Counted from the first letter of the stretch, positions 40,021 to 49,903 are shown. The stretch: DNA of 64,000 nucleotides from Bifidobacterium aemilianum (GCF_003315635.1 NZ_PDCG01000004.1:83811-147810), one strand, 5' to 3'. Made by a program: numbers and translations. The notes: generated by a model from the sequence alone, not told the origin.

Positions 40021-42974
40021 GCTTTCTTGCTTGAGGCTGCTGTCTTGCTGGCAGCGCTCTTGCGAGTCGTCGTGGCCTTCTTGGCTCCCGTGGCCTTCTT
40101 CGCGGTCGAAGTCTTCTTGGTGGTTGAGGTCTTCCGCGCTGTGGTCTTCTTGGCGGTCGTCTTCTTGGCCGTGGTCCGCCTGGACCGGCGTTTGGTCGGC
40201 CCCGCAGCCCGCTTCTCGGCCAGGAGTCTGAAGGCCTCGGCCGGGTCGATGGATTCGGGGGTGTACTGCTTGGGCAGGGTCCGGTTGGTTTCGCCATCAG
40301 TGATGTAGGCCCCATAGAAGCCGTCCTTGATGGTGACGTTCTTGCCGTTCTCGGGGTCCGCCCCCAGTTCGCGCAGCGGCGGCTTGGCCTGGCCACGCCC
40401 ACGGCCACGGCCGTACTTGGGCTGGGCGAAGAGTTCCTTGGCCTTGGCCAGGTCGACGGTGAAGATCTCGTCCTCACTGGTCAGGGACCTGGTCTCGCTC
40501 TTGCCATCGGTCGAGGTCTTGGTCAGGTAGGGGCCGTAGCGCCCGTTGTTGGCCACCACGGTCGCCTTGCTGACCTCACCGGTCTTGCTATCGGTCTCCT
40601 CGACCTCACCGACCTCCCGGGGCAGGCTGAGGAGCTTCAGGGCATCCTGCAGGCTGATGGTGTCCGGGCTCATGGTCTTGAAGAGGGAGGCCATGCGGGG
40701 CTTGGGGGCCTCGGCCTTCTTCTTGCTGCTTCTGCTGGCTGACTTGGAGGATGGCTTGCCACCATCATCCTTGCCATCGGCGGTCCCGGAGGGCTCAGCC
40801 TCTGGCAGGGTCAGCGACACATAGGGCCCGAACCGCCCCACCCGCACTTCGACCTTGCCGCCGGTCTTCGGGTCGGTGCCCAGCTCACGGGGTCCGCCGG
40901 CATTGTTCTCAATCAGCTCGTGACCGGCCGCCACCGTCAGCTCGTCGGGAGCCATGGTGTCGGGGATGGAGGCACGCTTGGGGTTGCCGTTGGCATCCAG
41001 GTGCTCCATGTCCTCCAGGTAGGGCCCGTAGCGGCCGACCCGTACATGCAGGCCGTCGCCGATCTCGATGGTGTTGATGGCCCGGGCGTCAATCTCACCC
41101 AACTGGCCCACCTGCTCCTGCAGGCCCTGGTGGGCCTGGTCGGCGTTCTTGGCCGCCCCATCGCCGGACCCGAAGTAGAAGGCCGTCAGCCATTCCTTGC
41201 CGGTCTCGGCCCCGTGGGCAATCTGGTCCAGCCCGTTCTCCATGTCGGCGGTGAACTCGTAGTCCACATACTTGGGGAACTTGGTCTCGAGCAGCTTGGT
41301 GACCGCGAAGGCCAGCCAGGAGGGAATCAGGGCCCGGCCACGCTCATAGACATAGCCGCGGTCGATGATGGTGGAGATGATGCTGGCGTAGGTCGAGGGC
41401 CGGCCTATCTCCTTGGCTTCCAAGGTCTTGACCAGGGAGGCTTCGGTGTAGCGGGCGGGGGGCTGGGTCTGGTGCCCCTCGGCCTCGACTGCGGAAGCCT
41501 GGAGAACATCGCCCTGCTTCATGGGTGGCAGGGCCGCGTTGTCGTCCGGGGACTCGCCCTTGGCCTTGGCCTTGCCCGCGTCACCGTGATTGGCGGGTCT
41601 GCCCCAACCGGTGGCCTTCATGAATCCGGGGAATTCGATGACGGTACCCGATGCCTGGAAAGTGGCGGGCCCCTCCTTGCCGGCATCGGCAGAGAGCTTG
41701 ATGGTGGCGGTCGAACCGGTGGCGTCCGCCATCTGTGATGCCAGGGTCCGCTGCCAGATCAGGGTGTAGAGCTTGAGCTGGTCGGGCGGCAGGCTGGTGG
41801 CCAGCTGGGCCGGGTCGCGGAAGCTGGACCCCGCCGGGCGGATGCACTCGTGGGCCTCCTGGGCGCCGGCGGTCTTGGTGGCGTACTGCTTGGGTTTGTC
41901 GGCCAGGTAGGAGGAGCCGTAATGGTATTCGACGGCGGAGCGGGCGGCTGCGATGGCCTCCTGGGAGAGGGTCACCGAATCGGTACGCATGTAGGTGATG
42001 TAGCCGTTCTCGTAGAGTCCCTGGGCGGCACGCATGGTCTGCCGGGAGCTCATGGAAAGGCGGTTTCCTGCCGCCTGCTGGAGGGTGGAGGTGGTGAAGG
42101 GTGGCAGGGGCCGGCGGCGGTAGGGCTTCGACTCGGTGGAGACCACCTCGAAATCCGCTGCTTTCAGGGTCTTGGCCAGGGCTTGGGCCTGGTGTTCGTC
42201 CATCTGCAGGACATTGCCGGCGAATCCGGCGGGGGTCAGTTTGCCGTCGTCGCCAAAGTCCTTGGAGGCGGCCAGACGCTTGCCGTCGAGGCTGACCATG
42301 CGGGCCTGGAAATCGACGGACTGGCCGTCGGCTCCGGGAGCGGACAGGTCGGCGGTCAGGTCCCAGTAGGAGGCGGCCACGAAGGCCATCCGTTCCCGTT
42401 CGCGTTCAACAATCAGCCTGGTGGCCACCGACTGGACCCGCCCTGCGGACAGACCCGGCCCCACCTTGCGCCACAGCACCGGTGACAGCTCATAGCCGTA
42501 GAGGCGGTCGAGCACACGCCGGGTCTCCTGGGCGTCGACCATGTGGCTGTCTACGTCACGGGTCTTGTTCAGTGAGGCCTTGATGGCCTCGGGGGTGATC
42601 TCATGGAAGACCATGCGCTTGACCGGAACCTTGGGCTTGAGGGTCTGGACCAGGTGCCAGGCGATGGCCTCCCCCTCACGGTCCTCATCAGTGGCCAGGT
42701 AGAGTTCGTCGGCATTCTTCAGGGCGCTTTTAAGCTCCGCCACGGTCTTCTTCTTGTCGTTGCCTACCACATAGTAGGGCTCGAAGCCGTCGTCGACATC
42801 CACGCCGAACTTGCCGAACTTGGCCTTCTGGGAGGCGGGAATCTGACTGGGCTGGGCCAGGTCGCGGATATGGCCGACTGAGGCCTTGACCGTATAGCCC
42901 TTGCCGAGGTAGCCACCGATCTTCTTGGCCTTGGTAGGAGACTCGACGATAACGAGTTTGGTGCCAGTTGACAT
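40017..42974 (-). CDS. topA: DNA topoisomerase I with Lys-rich tail
   Basis: Type IA topoisomerase that relaxes negative supercoils. The 985-residue protein begins with the Toprim domain ([13 protein letters not shown]) and has the acidic DEDREGEA motif. The active-site Tyr is at ~328 in YITYMRTDS. In place of the zinc fingers of enterobacteria it has several actinobacterial C-terminal repeats with [13 protein letters not shown] motifs. The last ~60 residues are an Ala/Lys/Thr/Ser tail of the KKTTAKK kind, as in other actinobacterial TopA. A GAGGAG site precedes the ATG. Confidence 0.97.
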   Translation of the reverse strand: MSTGTKLVIVESPTKAKKIGGYLGKGYTVKASVGHIRDLAQPSQIPASQKAKFGKFGVDVDDGFEPYYVVGNDKKKTVAELKSALKNADELYLATDEDREGEAIAWHLVQTLKPKVPVKRMVFHEITPEAIKASLNKTRDVDSHMVDAQETRRVLDRLYGYELSPVLWRKVGPGLSAGRVQSVATRLIVERERERMAFVAASYWDLTADLSAPGADGQSVDFQARMVSLDGKRLAASKDFGDDGKLTPAGFAGNVLQMDEHQAQALAKTLKAADFEVVSTESKPYRRRPLPPFTTSTLQQAAGNRLSMSSRQTMRAAQGLYENGYITYMRTDSVTLSQEAIAAARSAVEYHYGSSYLADKPKQYATKTAGAQEAHECIRPAGSSFRDPAQLATSLPPDQLKLYTLIWQRTLASQMADATGSTATIKLSADAGKEGPATFQASGTVIEFPGFMKATGWGRPANHGDAGKAKAKGESPDDNAALPPMKQGDVLQASAVEAEGHQTQPPARYTEASLVKTLEAKEIGRPSTYASIISTIIDRGYVYERGRALIPSWLAFAVTKLLETKFPKYVDYEFTADMENGLDQIAHGAETGKEWLTAFYFGSGDGAAKNADQAHQGLQEQVGQLGEIDARAINTIEIGDGLHVRVGRYGPYLEDMEHLDANGNPKRASIPDTMAPDELTVAAGHELIENNAGGPRELGTDPKTGGKVEVRVGRFGPYVSLTLPEAEPSGTADGKDDGGKPSSKSASRSSKKKAEAPKPRMASLFKTMSPDTISLQDALKLLSLPREVGEVEETDSKTGEVSKATVVANNGRYGPYLTKTSTDGKSETRSLTSEDEIFTVDLAKAKELFAQPKYGRGRGRGQAKPPLRELGADPENGKNVTIKDGFYGAYITDGETNRTLPKQYTPESIDPAEAFRLLAEKRAAGPTKRRSRRTTAKKTTAKKTTARKTSTTKKTSTAKKATGAKKATTTRKSAASKTAASSKKA

Positions 42975-43118
42975 TGCCGCTCCTCGCTTCCTAGCGTTTG
43001 ACCGCCATCATACTCATACCATATGGCTATGGTCGGATAGCCTTTCCCCTGTGTCCCGCACGGCGGGAAGACCAGCCGGCCGGGCTGGGCGGGCCACGGG
43101 CCTAGGGCCAGCCCCGCC

Positions 43119-44384
43119 TCAGCCCACCGTTACGGGAGGAGCCGGCGGGGCACCCACCAGTCCAAGCTTGGACAAGGGTGAGGCGGTCAGCTGGCGCATG
43201 GCCAGGACCAGCCCCGGCCCTAAGGTCGCCAGGGCCGCGATGATAATCAGGGCGGAGTCAACGGCCCCCTCCCTGGCCCACTGGGTGCTCATGCCCAAGC
43301 CCGGCTGGACCTGCCAGATGACATAGCTGCCATAAAGGGAGAGCATGATGCCGCCTGTTATGAGGATGCTGGACACAATCTGGATGCTGGCCGAGGAGAC
43401 CCGCTCCCCCGGCCGGTCCATGCCTGACCCTCGAGTGAAGACCAGCACCAGCAGGGCCAGGCCGGTGACCAAGAGCATGGACATGACCACATCCGAGGGC
43501 CTATGCCACTGCCCGGCCACCAGGGAGAAGGCCACCAGGGAGCTGTAGAGGCCGGCGACCAGGGCCATGGCAGCCCGCCAGACCCTGGGGACAGCACACA
43601 GGAGCATGATTGAGGCCGCCGTGGCCAGGATGGTATGCCCGGAGGGGGCTGAATTCTTGGCGGTCGAAGCCACATAGATGATCTGCGAACGGGGCAGGAC
43701 CAGCTTGAGACAGGCCGCCGCGAAGCACAGAACGCCGAAGGCCGCCATCTGCCCCAGCAGCCACCAGCGCTTGCGCACCACTATCACCAGGGTGGAGATC
43801 AGCCCCAGGGCGATGCTGATGGCCACGATGGGCCAACCGCTCAGCTGGGTGGTAGATACGGACAGGAATCCCACCAAGGCCGTGACCCAGGAGGGCAGGG
43901 TCTCCTTCAAGCCGGACCAGACCATGTCGTCATAGCTCTGCCCGTCCATGGTGCGCACGCCCAACCAGTAGACTCCCGCCGCCAGGGCAAAGCAGACCAG
44001 GGCGAAGACCAGGCAGAGAATACGACTGGACATGCGCGGATGAATGCTCAAGGGGTCCATGCGGGCGAGTCCGTCCTGGCCCTGGCCCTTCTCATCGGCC
44101 TGGCCATCCTGCCCGGACGCACCCGAGTCAGCGGCAGCCAATGGCCCAAGGCCCACGGGCTCGCCATCCCTTTCGGCCGCCTGCGAAGTCACCCACGGCG
44201 AACCGGAAGTCGGTTCCATGGGCTGGAAGAGTACGGGGCCCGCGCCACTTCCGGCGGACTGCTGGGGCAGTGGCAAGGACTGTGGCTGAGGCTGCGGCGG
44301 CTGACCTGCCAGCCCGGCAGAAGTGGGGGCGGATCCATCACGTTCAGGGTCTTCAGACCTCTGTGGCGCAAATTCATCAGTCAT
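43119..44384 (-). CDS. PAP2-family membrane phosphatase
   Basis: A 421-residue protein. Residues ~1-115 are Pro/Gln/Ser-rich and disordered. Seven or so helices follow, with the PAP2 motifs in place: a KLVLPR segment, APSGHT, and GQWHRPSDV supplying the last His and Asp. Such enzymes dephosphorylate undecaprenyl pyrophosphate or lipid phosphates at the membrane. It stands alone between topA and the SRP RNA gene, all on the minus strand. Confidence 0.87.
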   Translation of the reverse strand: MTDEFAPQRSEDPERDGSAPTSAGLAGQPPQPQPQSLPLPQQSAGSGAGPVLFQPMEPTSGSPWVTSQAAERDGEPVGLGPLAAADSGASGQDGQADEKGQGQDGLARMDPLSIHPRMSSRILCLVFALVCFALAAGVYWLGVRTMDGQSYDDMVWSGLKETLPSWVTALVGFLSVSTTQLSGWPIVAISIALGLISTLVIVVRKRWWLLGQMAAFGVLCFAAACLKLVLPRSQIIYVASTAKNSAPSGHTILATAASIMLLCAVPRVWRAAMALVAGLYSSLVAFSLVAGQWHRPSDVVMSMLLVTGLALLVLVFTRGSGMDRPGERVSSASIQIVSSILITGGIMLSLYGSYVIWQVQPGLGMSTQWAREGAVDSALIIIAALATLGPGLVLAMRQLTASPLSKLGLVGAPPAPPVTVG

Positions 44385-44546
44385 ATCTATGACCTTAAGG
44401 CCAGAAGCCTACCTCCGGCAGGCTCAACGACCCCCTTCAGCCAAATGCGCACAAACCGACCCGCCGAAGCTGGCCCTACAGCATTCCCGGTTCTCCATGG
44501 CTCGCCCTTGAGCCAACCCGGCCAGCCGGGCTTGGAAAAGAGTAAA

Positions 44547-44628
44547 CCTTCACGCACCCGCCAGAGGCCACTTACCCTTGCTGCATTCCTGCCCTGGGGG
44601 GATTGGGTGACATAACGCCACGTGAAGG
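44547..44628 (-). ncRNA. ffs: Signal recognition particle RNA, small (4.5S) type
   Basis: On the minus strand an 82-base segment folds into one long hairpin closed by CCTTCACG/CGTGAAGG. Its tip carries the conserved SRP domain IV: CAGG, a GCA-GGAA-TGC stem with GGAA tetraloop, then AGCA. This is the Ffh-binding site. A T-rich stretch follows at the 3' end. Ends are estimated from the closing stem. Confidence 0.85.
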
Positions 44629-44934
44629 CATAGACCAGTCTACAGCATGGGCGGACAGCTTTCTTTTCATCTACTACGCGTGTTATAGTTGCGAACCAGC
44701 GCATCATGTTGCTTGTAGGCCGTCCCGGAATCCGTGGGGAGATTCATAGAAGGGGACCAAGCCCCGTGCACAAGCCACCAAAACCCAAGCCGGAGGCACA
44801 TCCGGCCCATTCACCGACCTGCCAGCCTGGTCGCTTGGCCGGTCGGTGGGTTCGGCACGGTGAGCCTGCAAGACCTGACCGCATGGTGCATGGACACGAC
44901 ACAGAAGAGAACCATTCCAAAAGGAACCACGAGT
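44629..44934 (+). other. Upstream region of the second LRR surface-protein gene
   Basis: A possible -10 TATAGT lies at 44684-44689, which would give a leader of about 240 bases before the ATG at 44935. The -35 (TTCTTT, 44661-44666) is poor. AAGGA precedes the ATG by 9 bases. No separate gene is seen here. Confidence 0.45.
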
Positions 44935-45013
44935 ATGTTGAACACCTTCGTCCGCGCAGCGATAGCGGGACTGCTCTGCCTGGGTATGACCACCACAGGG
45001 CTGGCAAATACGA

Positions 45014-45025
45014 CCCCCCCCCCCC
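45014..45025. repeat. Homopolymer tract C12 after the signal-peptide codons
   Basis: Twelve C directly follow the signal peptide of the 44.9-kb surface-protein locus. At this length the signal peptide runs into a stop at 45034-45036; with 11 or 14 C it would enter the stalk frame. Confidence 0.9.
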
Positions 45026-45525
45026 GTGAGGGATAGGGACGCCTCAACCAGCAGTACCAGCGATAAGCTAAGGGACCAGACCAGTCCCAGCAGGTCATCA
45101 GAAGACCGGACGAACAAGAGTGAAGGCAGGGTCCGCACCGTAGCGGAGCCGGCCACAACAGGCCAGAAGGCAGCACGGCCACAGCAGACTGAACAGACCG
45201 TACAGGACCAGCCACAGTCCAAGACCCTGGCAGACGCAGGAACCCCAGGCGATGGGCGGACCCCTCTGGGCGGGCAGGACACATCCAAGACCGGCGAGAG
45301 CCCCAACGCCCAGGCCCAGCAACCCGATACCCCAAACACCCCGAACATTCCAAGCAGCCAGGACAGGGCAACCGGCCCGCAGGCCAGCGAGGGCAAAGCC
45401 AAGGCCAAGGACCAGTCCAAGGCCTCACCCCAGGACGCCGGCCCCACCAGCCCATCTGACCAACCCCGCAAGGGACTGACGCCCCGTGGCGGCATTGGTG
45501 TGCGCGGGGCGTATGCACGGTCAAT

Positions 45526-47178
45526 GTGAGCACCTTCCGTGACTGCTTCGGCACAGTTGGTGACACCAGCCTGGCCGACGCCATAGCCGGCGCCCTGGCC
45601 AAACTGCCCACCGCCACCTTCACCAGCGCCGACCAGGCCACCACCAGCCTGAGCCTGCAGGACAAGAAGATCAAGAGCCTCGAAGGCATCGGCAACCTGC
45701 CCAACCTGGCCAGCCTGGACCTGGGAAGCAACCTGATCAGTGACGTGTCGCCCCTGGCCGCCCTGCGCGGCACGCTGCAGAAGGTCTGGCTGGACCACAA
45801 CCGGATCACCGACCTGACCCCCATCGACCCATACAACAACTCCTACCCCAAGCTCAAGTGGTTGGATGCCACCGGCCAGCTCATCAGCGTGCCCGCCCCC
45901 GCACCAAACGCCACCACCGTGACCCTGGGACCCGTCACCCTCGACTACGCCAACAACCACTTCACCGGAGCCGACACGGGCTGGCTAATCTCGTACATGC
46001 CCAGTCCCGGTGCCCGCGACCCCAGCACCCACCCCGCACCAACCGGGGGCACCTGGCAGACCGGCAACCGAAACGGCAACAGGTCGGGGGCCTACACCTG
46101 GCCCACCGGAGGCACCCACACCTACGGATGGACCTACATCAACAGCACCAGCGCAGGCGGCAACTACACCTTCGCCTTCACCGGCACGATCGTGAACAAG
46201 CCGGTGTGCCGGCCCGGGGTCAACACCATCGCCGAATGCTTCCCCGACACCAACATGGCCAACGCCATGGCACAAGCCCTGGGCAAGACCACCAACGACC
46301 TGGTCACCCCCACCATGCAACAGAACACCACCAGCCTAGACCTGGGCAACAAAAACATCGAAAACGTGGAAGGCATCCAAACCTTCTATAACCTGCAGAA
46401 GGTCTGGCTGGACCACAACCGGATCACCGACCTGACCCCCATCGACCCATACAACAACTCCTACCCCAAGCTCAAGTGGCTGGACGCCACCGGCCAGCTC
46501 ATCCCCGCCCTACCCGCACCAAACGCCACCACCGTGACCCTGGGACCCGTCACCCTCGACTGCAACAACAGCCACTACACCGGAGCCGACACGTACGGCT
46601 CAGCCTCGGACATGAGTCCCGGTCCCCGCGACCCCAGCATCCACCCCACACCAACCGGGGGCACCTGGCAGACCGGCAACCGAAACGGCAACAGGTCGGG
46701 GGCCTACACCTGGCCCACCGGAGGCACCCACACCTACGGATGGAACTTCATTCACCATACCAGAGCAGGCGGCTACTGGACCTTCGCCTTCACCGGTGAG
46801 ATCACCTATTCGGGCTATCGGGTCACGTTCGACCCACAGAACGGGCAGGCACCAACCCACGTATGGCTCGAAAACTTCAACCTACCCGTGGCCAAACCAG
46901 GAACCGACCCACTCAAACCCGGATACTCCTTCACCGGCTGGTACACCCAACCAACCGGCGGCAACAAGTGGAACTTCTCCACCATCATCCAGGACAACAT
47001 CACCCTATACGCCCACTACCAAGGCAACCCACTACCCATGACAGGAGGAACACCCAACCAAGTGCCAACCATCATCGCACTAGCCGCATTAGGGCTGGCC
47101 GGAGTCACCATCTGCACCAGAAGGATGATGGATCGGAACCGGCCATATGGGTCAACCAGACCAAGCCGGAGCTGGTGA
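45526..47178 (+). CDS. Readable part of the second surface-protein locus: two cap-LRR modules and LPMTG anchor
   Basis: This is the longest open frame of the locus, 550 residues from a GTG with no ribosome site, so it is probably not a separate gene. Module 1 has a cap (second Cys at 45544), LRRs (KIKSLEGIGNLPNLASLDLGS) and a spacer domain. Module 2 restarts with C-x9-C at 46207/46237. The two share long near-identical DNA. Then YRVTFDPQNGQAP...GYSFTGWYTQPTGG is a Listeria-Bacteroides repeat, and LPMTG (47032-47046) with a hydrophobic helix directs sortase anchoring to the wall. Codon use is strongly C-ending. Confidence 0.7.
   Translation: MSTFRDCFGTVGDTSLADAIAGALAKLPTATFTSADQATTSLSLQDKKIKSLEGIGNLPNLASLDLGSNLISDVSPLAALRGTLQKVWLDHNRITDLTPIDPYNNSYPKLKWLDATGQLISVPAPAPNATTVTLGPVTLDYANNHFTGADTGWLISYMPSPGARDPSTHPAPTGGTWQTGNRNGNRSGAYTWPTGGTHTYGWTYINSTSAGGNYTFAFTGTIVNKPVCRPGVNTIAECFPDTNMANAMAQALGKTTNDLVTPTMQQNTTSLDLGNKNIENVEGIQTFYNLQKVWLDHNRITDLTPIDPYNNSYPKLKWLDATGQLIPALPAPNATTVTLGPVTLDCNNSHYTGADTYGSASDMSPGPRDPSIHPTPTGGTWQTGNRNGNRSGAYTWPTGGTHTYGWNFIHHTRAGGYWTFAFTGEITYSGYRVTFDPQNGQAPTHVWLENFNLPVAKPGTDPLKPGYSFTGWYTQPTGGNKWNFSTIIQDNITLYAHYQGNPLPMTGGTPNQVPTIIALAALGLAGVTICTRRMMDRNRPYGSTRPSRSW
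45775..46797. repeat. Internal segmental duplication in the surface-protein gene
   Basis: A segment of about 400 bases starting at 45775 recurs at 46393. One stretch of over 90 bases (CTGCAGAAGGTCTGGCTGG...) and another of about 110 bases (from ~46025 and ~46637) are near-identical. Such repeats favour homologous recombination or gene conversion. Confidence 0.85.
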
Positions 47179-47211
47179 TTTGCTGAGGGGCTCGTCCCAC
47201 CCCTAGCCTTG

Positions 47212-47243
47212 CCCCTGTCGCATACCCCCATCTGCGGCAGGGG
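47212..47243 (+). terminator. Terminator downstream of the second surface-protein locus
   Basis: An 11-bp stem CCCCTGTCGCA/TGCGGCAGGGG with one G-T pair and a 10-base loop, followed by TATTCTC. Confidence 0.7.
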
Positions 47244-47409
47244 TATTCTCATACCGCCATGCCTGTGCATGGCCCAGGCAGCCGGGGAACCGACCGCCGC
47301 CGGAAGAGACTGGCTACGCCGAGGGGGATGACCGGCTGCTGCTCCCTCCCTTGCTCCTGATAGCATGTGCCTTGTAAGGCGGGCGGAAACAGGGCGAAAG
47401 GATAAAGTT

Positions 47410-48570
47410 ATGGATGTGGATCTGGTGGTTGTTGGGGCTGGGCTCTTTGGGTTGACGGTGGCCCAGCAGGCGGCCGAGTTGGCCGGGGCTCGGGTGCGGA
47501 TCATCGACGTGCGTGACCATATCGGGGGCAACGCGTATTCCTACATGGACGAGGAGACCGGGGCCGAGATCCACAAGTACGGGGCCCATCTCTTCCATAC
47601 CTCCAACCAGCGGGTCTGGGACTATGTCAACCGCTTCACCGAGTTCACGGACTACACCCACCGGGTCTACACCACCCATGGGGGCGAGGTCTACCCCCTG
47701 CCCATCAACCTGGGGACCATCAACCAGTTCTTCCACGCCCACTACAGCCCGGCCCAGGCCCAGGCGCTGATCGCCGGGCAGGCGGGCGAGCTGGCAGGCA
47801 CCGATCCAGAGAACCTGAACGACAAGGGCATCAGCCTTATCGGCCGACCCTTGTATGAGGCCTTCATCAAGAACTACACGGCCAAGCAGTGGCAGACCGA
47901 CCCCTCCGAGCTGCCGGCCTCCATCATCAGCCGACTGCCGGTCCGTTTCAACTACGACAACCGCTACTTCAAGGACACCTGGGAGGGCCTGCCCAAGGAC
48001 GGGTACACGGCCTGGTTCGAGCGGATGATCGCCGACCCGCGCATCAGCGTGAGCCTGTCGACGGATTTCTTCGATGCGGGCCAGCCCTGGAACCGCGACG
48101 CCCTGGCCGGCAGGGTGCCGGTGGTCTACACGGGCCCCGTGGACCGTTACTTCGACTACCGGCTGGGCGAGCTCAAGTGGCGGACCGTGGACTTCAAGGA
48201 ACGCCGCTACGACGAGGACGACCACTTCGGCTGCCCGGTGATGAACTTCTCCGACCCGGACGTGGCCTACACCAGGGCCATCGAGTTCAAGAACTTCAAC
48301 CCCGAACGCCGTGAGGCGCAGAACCACGAACGGACCGTGGTCTGGGAGGAGTACAGCCGTTTCGCCGGCCGTGGCGACGAACCCTACTACCCCATCAACA
48401 CGGCCCAGGACAGGACCCTGTACAACCAGTACAGGCAGCTGGCCGCCGCCGAACCCCAAGTCATCTTCGGCGGGCGCCTGGGCACCTACGCCTACTACGA
48501 CATGCACCAGGTCATCAACTCCGCCCTCATCGCCTACGACAAGCAAATCTCCCCACTCCTGGCCAAGTAG
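47410..48570 (+). CDS. glf: UDP-galactopyranose mutase
   Basis: Flavoenzyme that interconverts UDP-galactopyranose and UDP-galactofuranose for cell-surface polysaccharide. The 386-residue protein has DLVVVGAGLFGLT, the IDVRDHIGGNAYS dinucleotide-binding tail, the KYGAHLFHTSN active-site loop and the PVVYTGPVDRYFDYRLG and EEYSR...PYYPIN regions of the family. Length is normal. ATG at 47410 follows AAAGGA; a longer in-frame start at 47365 lacks conservation. It is followed by its own terminator. No other glycan genes are adjacent. Confidence 0.96.
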   Translation: MDVDLVVVGAGLFGLTVAQQAAELAGARVRIIDVRDHIGGNAYSYMDEETGAEIHKYGAHLFHTSNQRVWDYVNRFTEFTDYTHRVYTTHGGEVYPLPINLGTINQFFHAHYSPAQAQALIAGQAGELAGTDPENLNDKGISLIGRPLYEAFIKNYTAKQWQTDPSELPASIISRLPVRFNYDNRYFKDTWEGLPKDGYTAWFERMIADPRISVSLSTDFFDAGQPWNRDALAGRVPVVYTGPVDRYFDYRLGELKWRTVDFKERRYDEDDHFGCPVMNFSDPDVAYTRAIEFKNFNPERREAQNHERTVVWEEYSRFAGRGDEPYYPINTAQDRTLYNQYRQLAAAEPQVIFGGRLGTYAYYDMHQVINSALIAYDKQISPLLAK

Positions 48571-48600
48571 GGCAAGACCGCCCGCCCCGTCGTCTCACAG

Positions 48601-48629
48601 CCGCCCAGCCCCTGACTGATGCTGGGCGG
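48601..48629 (+). terminator. Terminator downstream of glf
   Basis: A 9-bp perfect stem CCGCCCAGC/GCTGGGCGG with an 11-base loop, 31 bases past the glf stop. Confidence 0.7.
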
Positions 48630-48809
48630 CCCGCCAGTCTTATCCCCAAATCCGGTCCCAGCTGGCCCCAGTCCCAAATCCAGCCAGCCATAGTCAGACC
48701 AAAGCAGTTCCAGTTTCAGGTCAGGTAAATCATAGTCAGTTCCTATCAGTTCCAGTTCCCAACCCAAACAGATTCGACTCCAGTTCCAAATCCAGTCGGT
48801 AAGCCTTAA

Positions 48810-48856
48810 TGGCACATTTTTGGCGTTTAGCGTCCAGCTACACCAAGAATGTGCCA
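48810..48856. repeat. Dispersed palindrome, copy 1
   Basis: Arms TGGCACATTTTTGG and CCAAGAATGTGCCA, with a centre that differs from the other two copies. It shares the CACCAAGAATGTGCC half with copies at 48870 and 52817. Confidence 0.8.
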
Positions 48857-48869
48857 TTTTTCTGGATTC

Positions 48870-48922
48870 AGTGGCACATTTTTGACGTTATCTCGATTCT
48901 GACACCAAGAATGTGCCGCTGA
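48870..48922. repeat. Dispersed palindrome, copy 2
   Basis: A 53-base element starting AGTGGCACATTT and ending AATGTGCCGCTGA. The central GTTATCTCGATT is shared with copy 3 at 52817. The two arms are imperfect complements of about 17 bases. Confidence 0.85.
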
Positions 48923-49050
48923 GGGATAAAGATGGGGGATTGAATGATGTAATCGCTATACGGACAACTAGGGGGAGGGGAGGTATGAGCCGAGGTTGCA
49001 GTTGGCGATACTGGGCGGATTCCTGACGGCGGCATATGGCCATCAGGAAA

Positions 49051-49110
49051 CACTTGAGAACGCTTAGGCACGCTTGGCAACACTTAGCAACACCTGCGTG
49101 CACCTGGGTT
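49051..49110. repeat. 10-bp degenerate tandem repeat, about six units
   Basis: Successive units are CACTTGAGAA, CGCTTAGGCA, CGCTTGGCAA, CACTTAGCAA, CACCTGCGTG and CACCTGGGTT. The period is exactly 10, one helical turn. It lies just downstream of the TetR gene. Confidence 0.7.
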
Positions 49111-49127
49111 GGGTTCTGGCCACTTAC

Positions 49128-49832
49128 CTAACGGCAGCTGTCCCATTCCGGCGAGGGGAACAGTACCGGTTCGGCCTTGGCCCACAAGTCGATGATGCTG
49201 TCGTGAGGGTTGGTGAGGGCCTGCACCTGCACCCCATCCATGGTGCAGTAGACCGTCCTGATAAGTCCCTCGAAGGCAGCGGAGTCCTGATAGCGTTCGG
49301 GCAGTTTCCACGGGATGCCGCTCATGAAGTCAAGCATGGTGTCATGCCGGCCCTGATAGTACTCGTGAGCAGGATGCGCGGGGTCATGGGCTTCAACGGC
49401 CAGTCGCATGAAGAGCATGACCAGTTCCATGCGTTGTGAGTTTTGCTTGACTATGCCCTCCAGGTATCGGGGCAGGCTATATTGTTGGTGACCCTTGCTG
49501 TCGCGGCCAACTTCCAAGGTACGCAATTCCTCTGCCGGCAGACTCTGCTCGAAGGAGAAGGCACCGTCATCATAGTAGGTCTCGATGATGAGGGCCAGCA
49601 GCTCCTCCCGGTTACTTACATAGTGGTAAAGGCCAGGCAAGGTGAGACCGACGGCATCAGCGATGGTTTGCATAGACACCCCATAGCTGCCGTAGTAGGC
49701 GATAAACCTGGCTGCCTCGCGGGCGATCTGCCCTCGCCTCTCCTCAGGCGACAACCTACGGTGGCTGTTGATGGGGCGAGCAACGCCCTGGGGACGTCGG
49801 GGCTTTGTGGGGTGCTGGCTTGGCGCGTTCAT
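49128..49832 (-). CDS. TetR-family transcriptional regulator
   Basis: A 234-residue repressor-type protein. The N-terminal helix-turn-helix is clear: AARFIAYYGSYGVSMQTIADAVGLTLPGLYHYVSNREELL. The C-terminal ligand domain is not specific in sequence. It is divergent from the MFS transporter and arabinofuranosidase genes, so it probably represses them and responds to an arabinoside or its product. ATG at 49832 is favoured; ATG at 49844 is possible. Confidence 0.9.
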   Translation of the reverse strand: MNAPSQHPTKPRRPQGVARPINSHRRLSPEERRGQIAREAARFIAYYGSYGVSMQTIADAVGLTLPGLYHYVSNREELLALIIETYYDDGAFSFEQSLPAEELRTLEVGRDSKGHQQYSLPRYLEGIVKQNSQRMELVMLFMRLAVEAHDPAHPAHEYYQGRHDTMLDFMSGIPWKLPERYQDSAAFEGLIRTVYCTMDGVQVQALTNPHDSIIDLWAKAEPVLFPSPEWDSCR

Positions 49833-49903
49833 GATATACCCCATGCTATCGCAAGATTCCCACTGTCGCCGCGCGCCTCCCTCAAGAAGGCAACGCCGCA
49901 GAC

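Larger units (their letters stand above)
44935..47178 (+). pseudogene. LPXTG-anchored LRR / Listeria-Bacteroides repeat surface protein, out of frame at a C12 tract
   Basis: The locus encodes a surface protein in three frames. Frame 1 (44935-45036) gives a signal peptide MLNTFVRAAIAGLLCL..., then three Pro, then a stop just after a run of 12 C (45014-45025). Frame 2 (45026-45529) gives a Ser/Thr/Gln/Pro-rich stalk. Frame 1 again (45526-47178) gives two cap-LRR modules, one Listeria-Bacteroides repeat and LPMTG with helix and Arg-rich tail. Removing one C (11 or 14 C) joins signal peptide to stalk; adding one G to GGGG at 45506-45509 joins stalk to the rest. The related gene at 61553 is in frame with 12 C. 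It may be a phase-OFF gene with an added lesion. Confidence 0.8.
48571..49127. other. Gene-free region rich in repeats
   Basis: About 560 bases between glf and the TetR gene. In order it holds the glf terminator, a stretch of degenerate direct repeats (CAGTTCCA, CCAAATCCAG, CATAGTCAG; about 48650-48800), two copies of the dispersed palindrome and a 10-bp tandem repeat block. No credible gene is seen. Confidence 0.7.
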
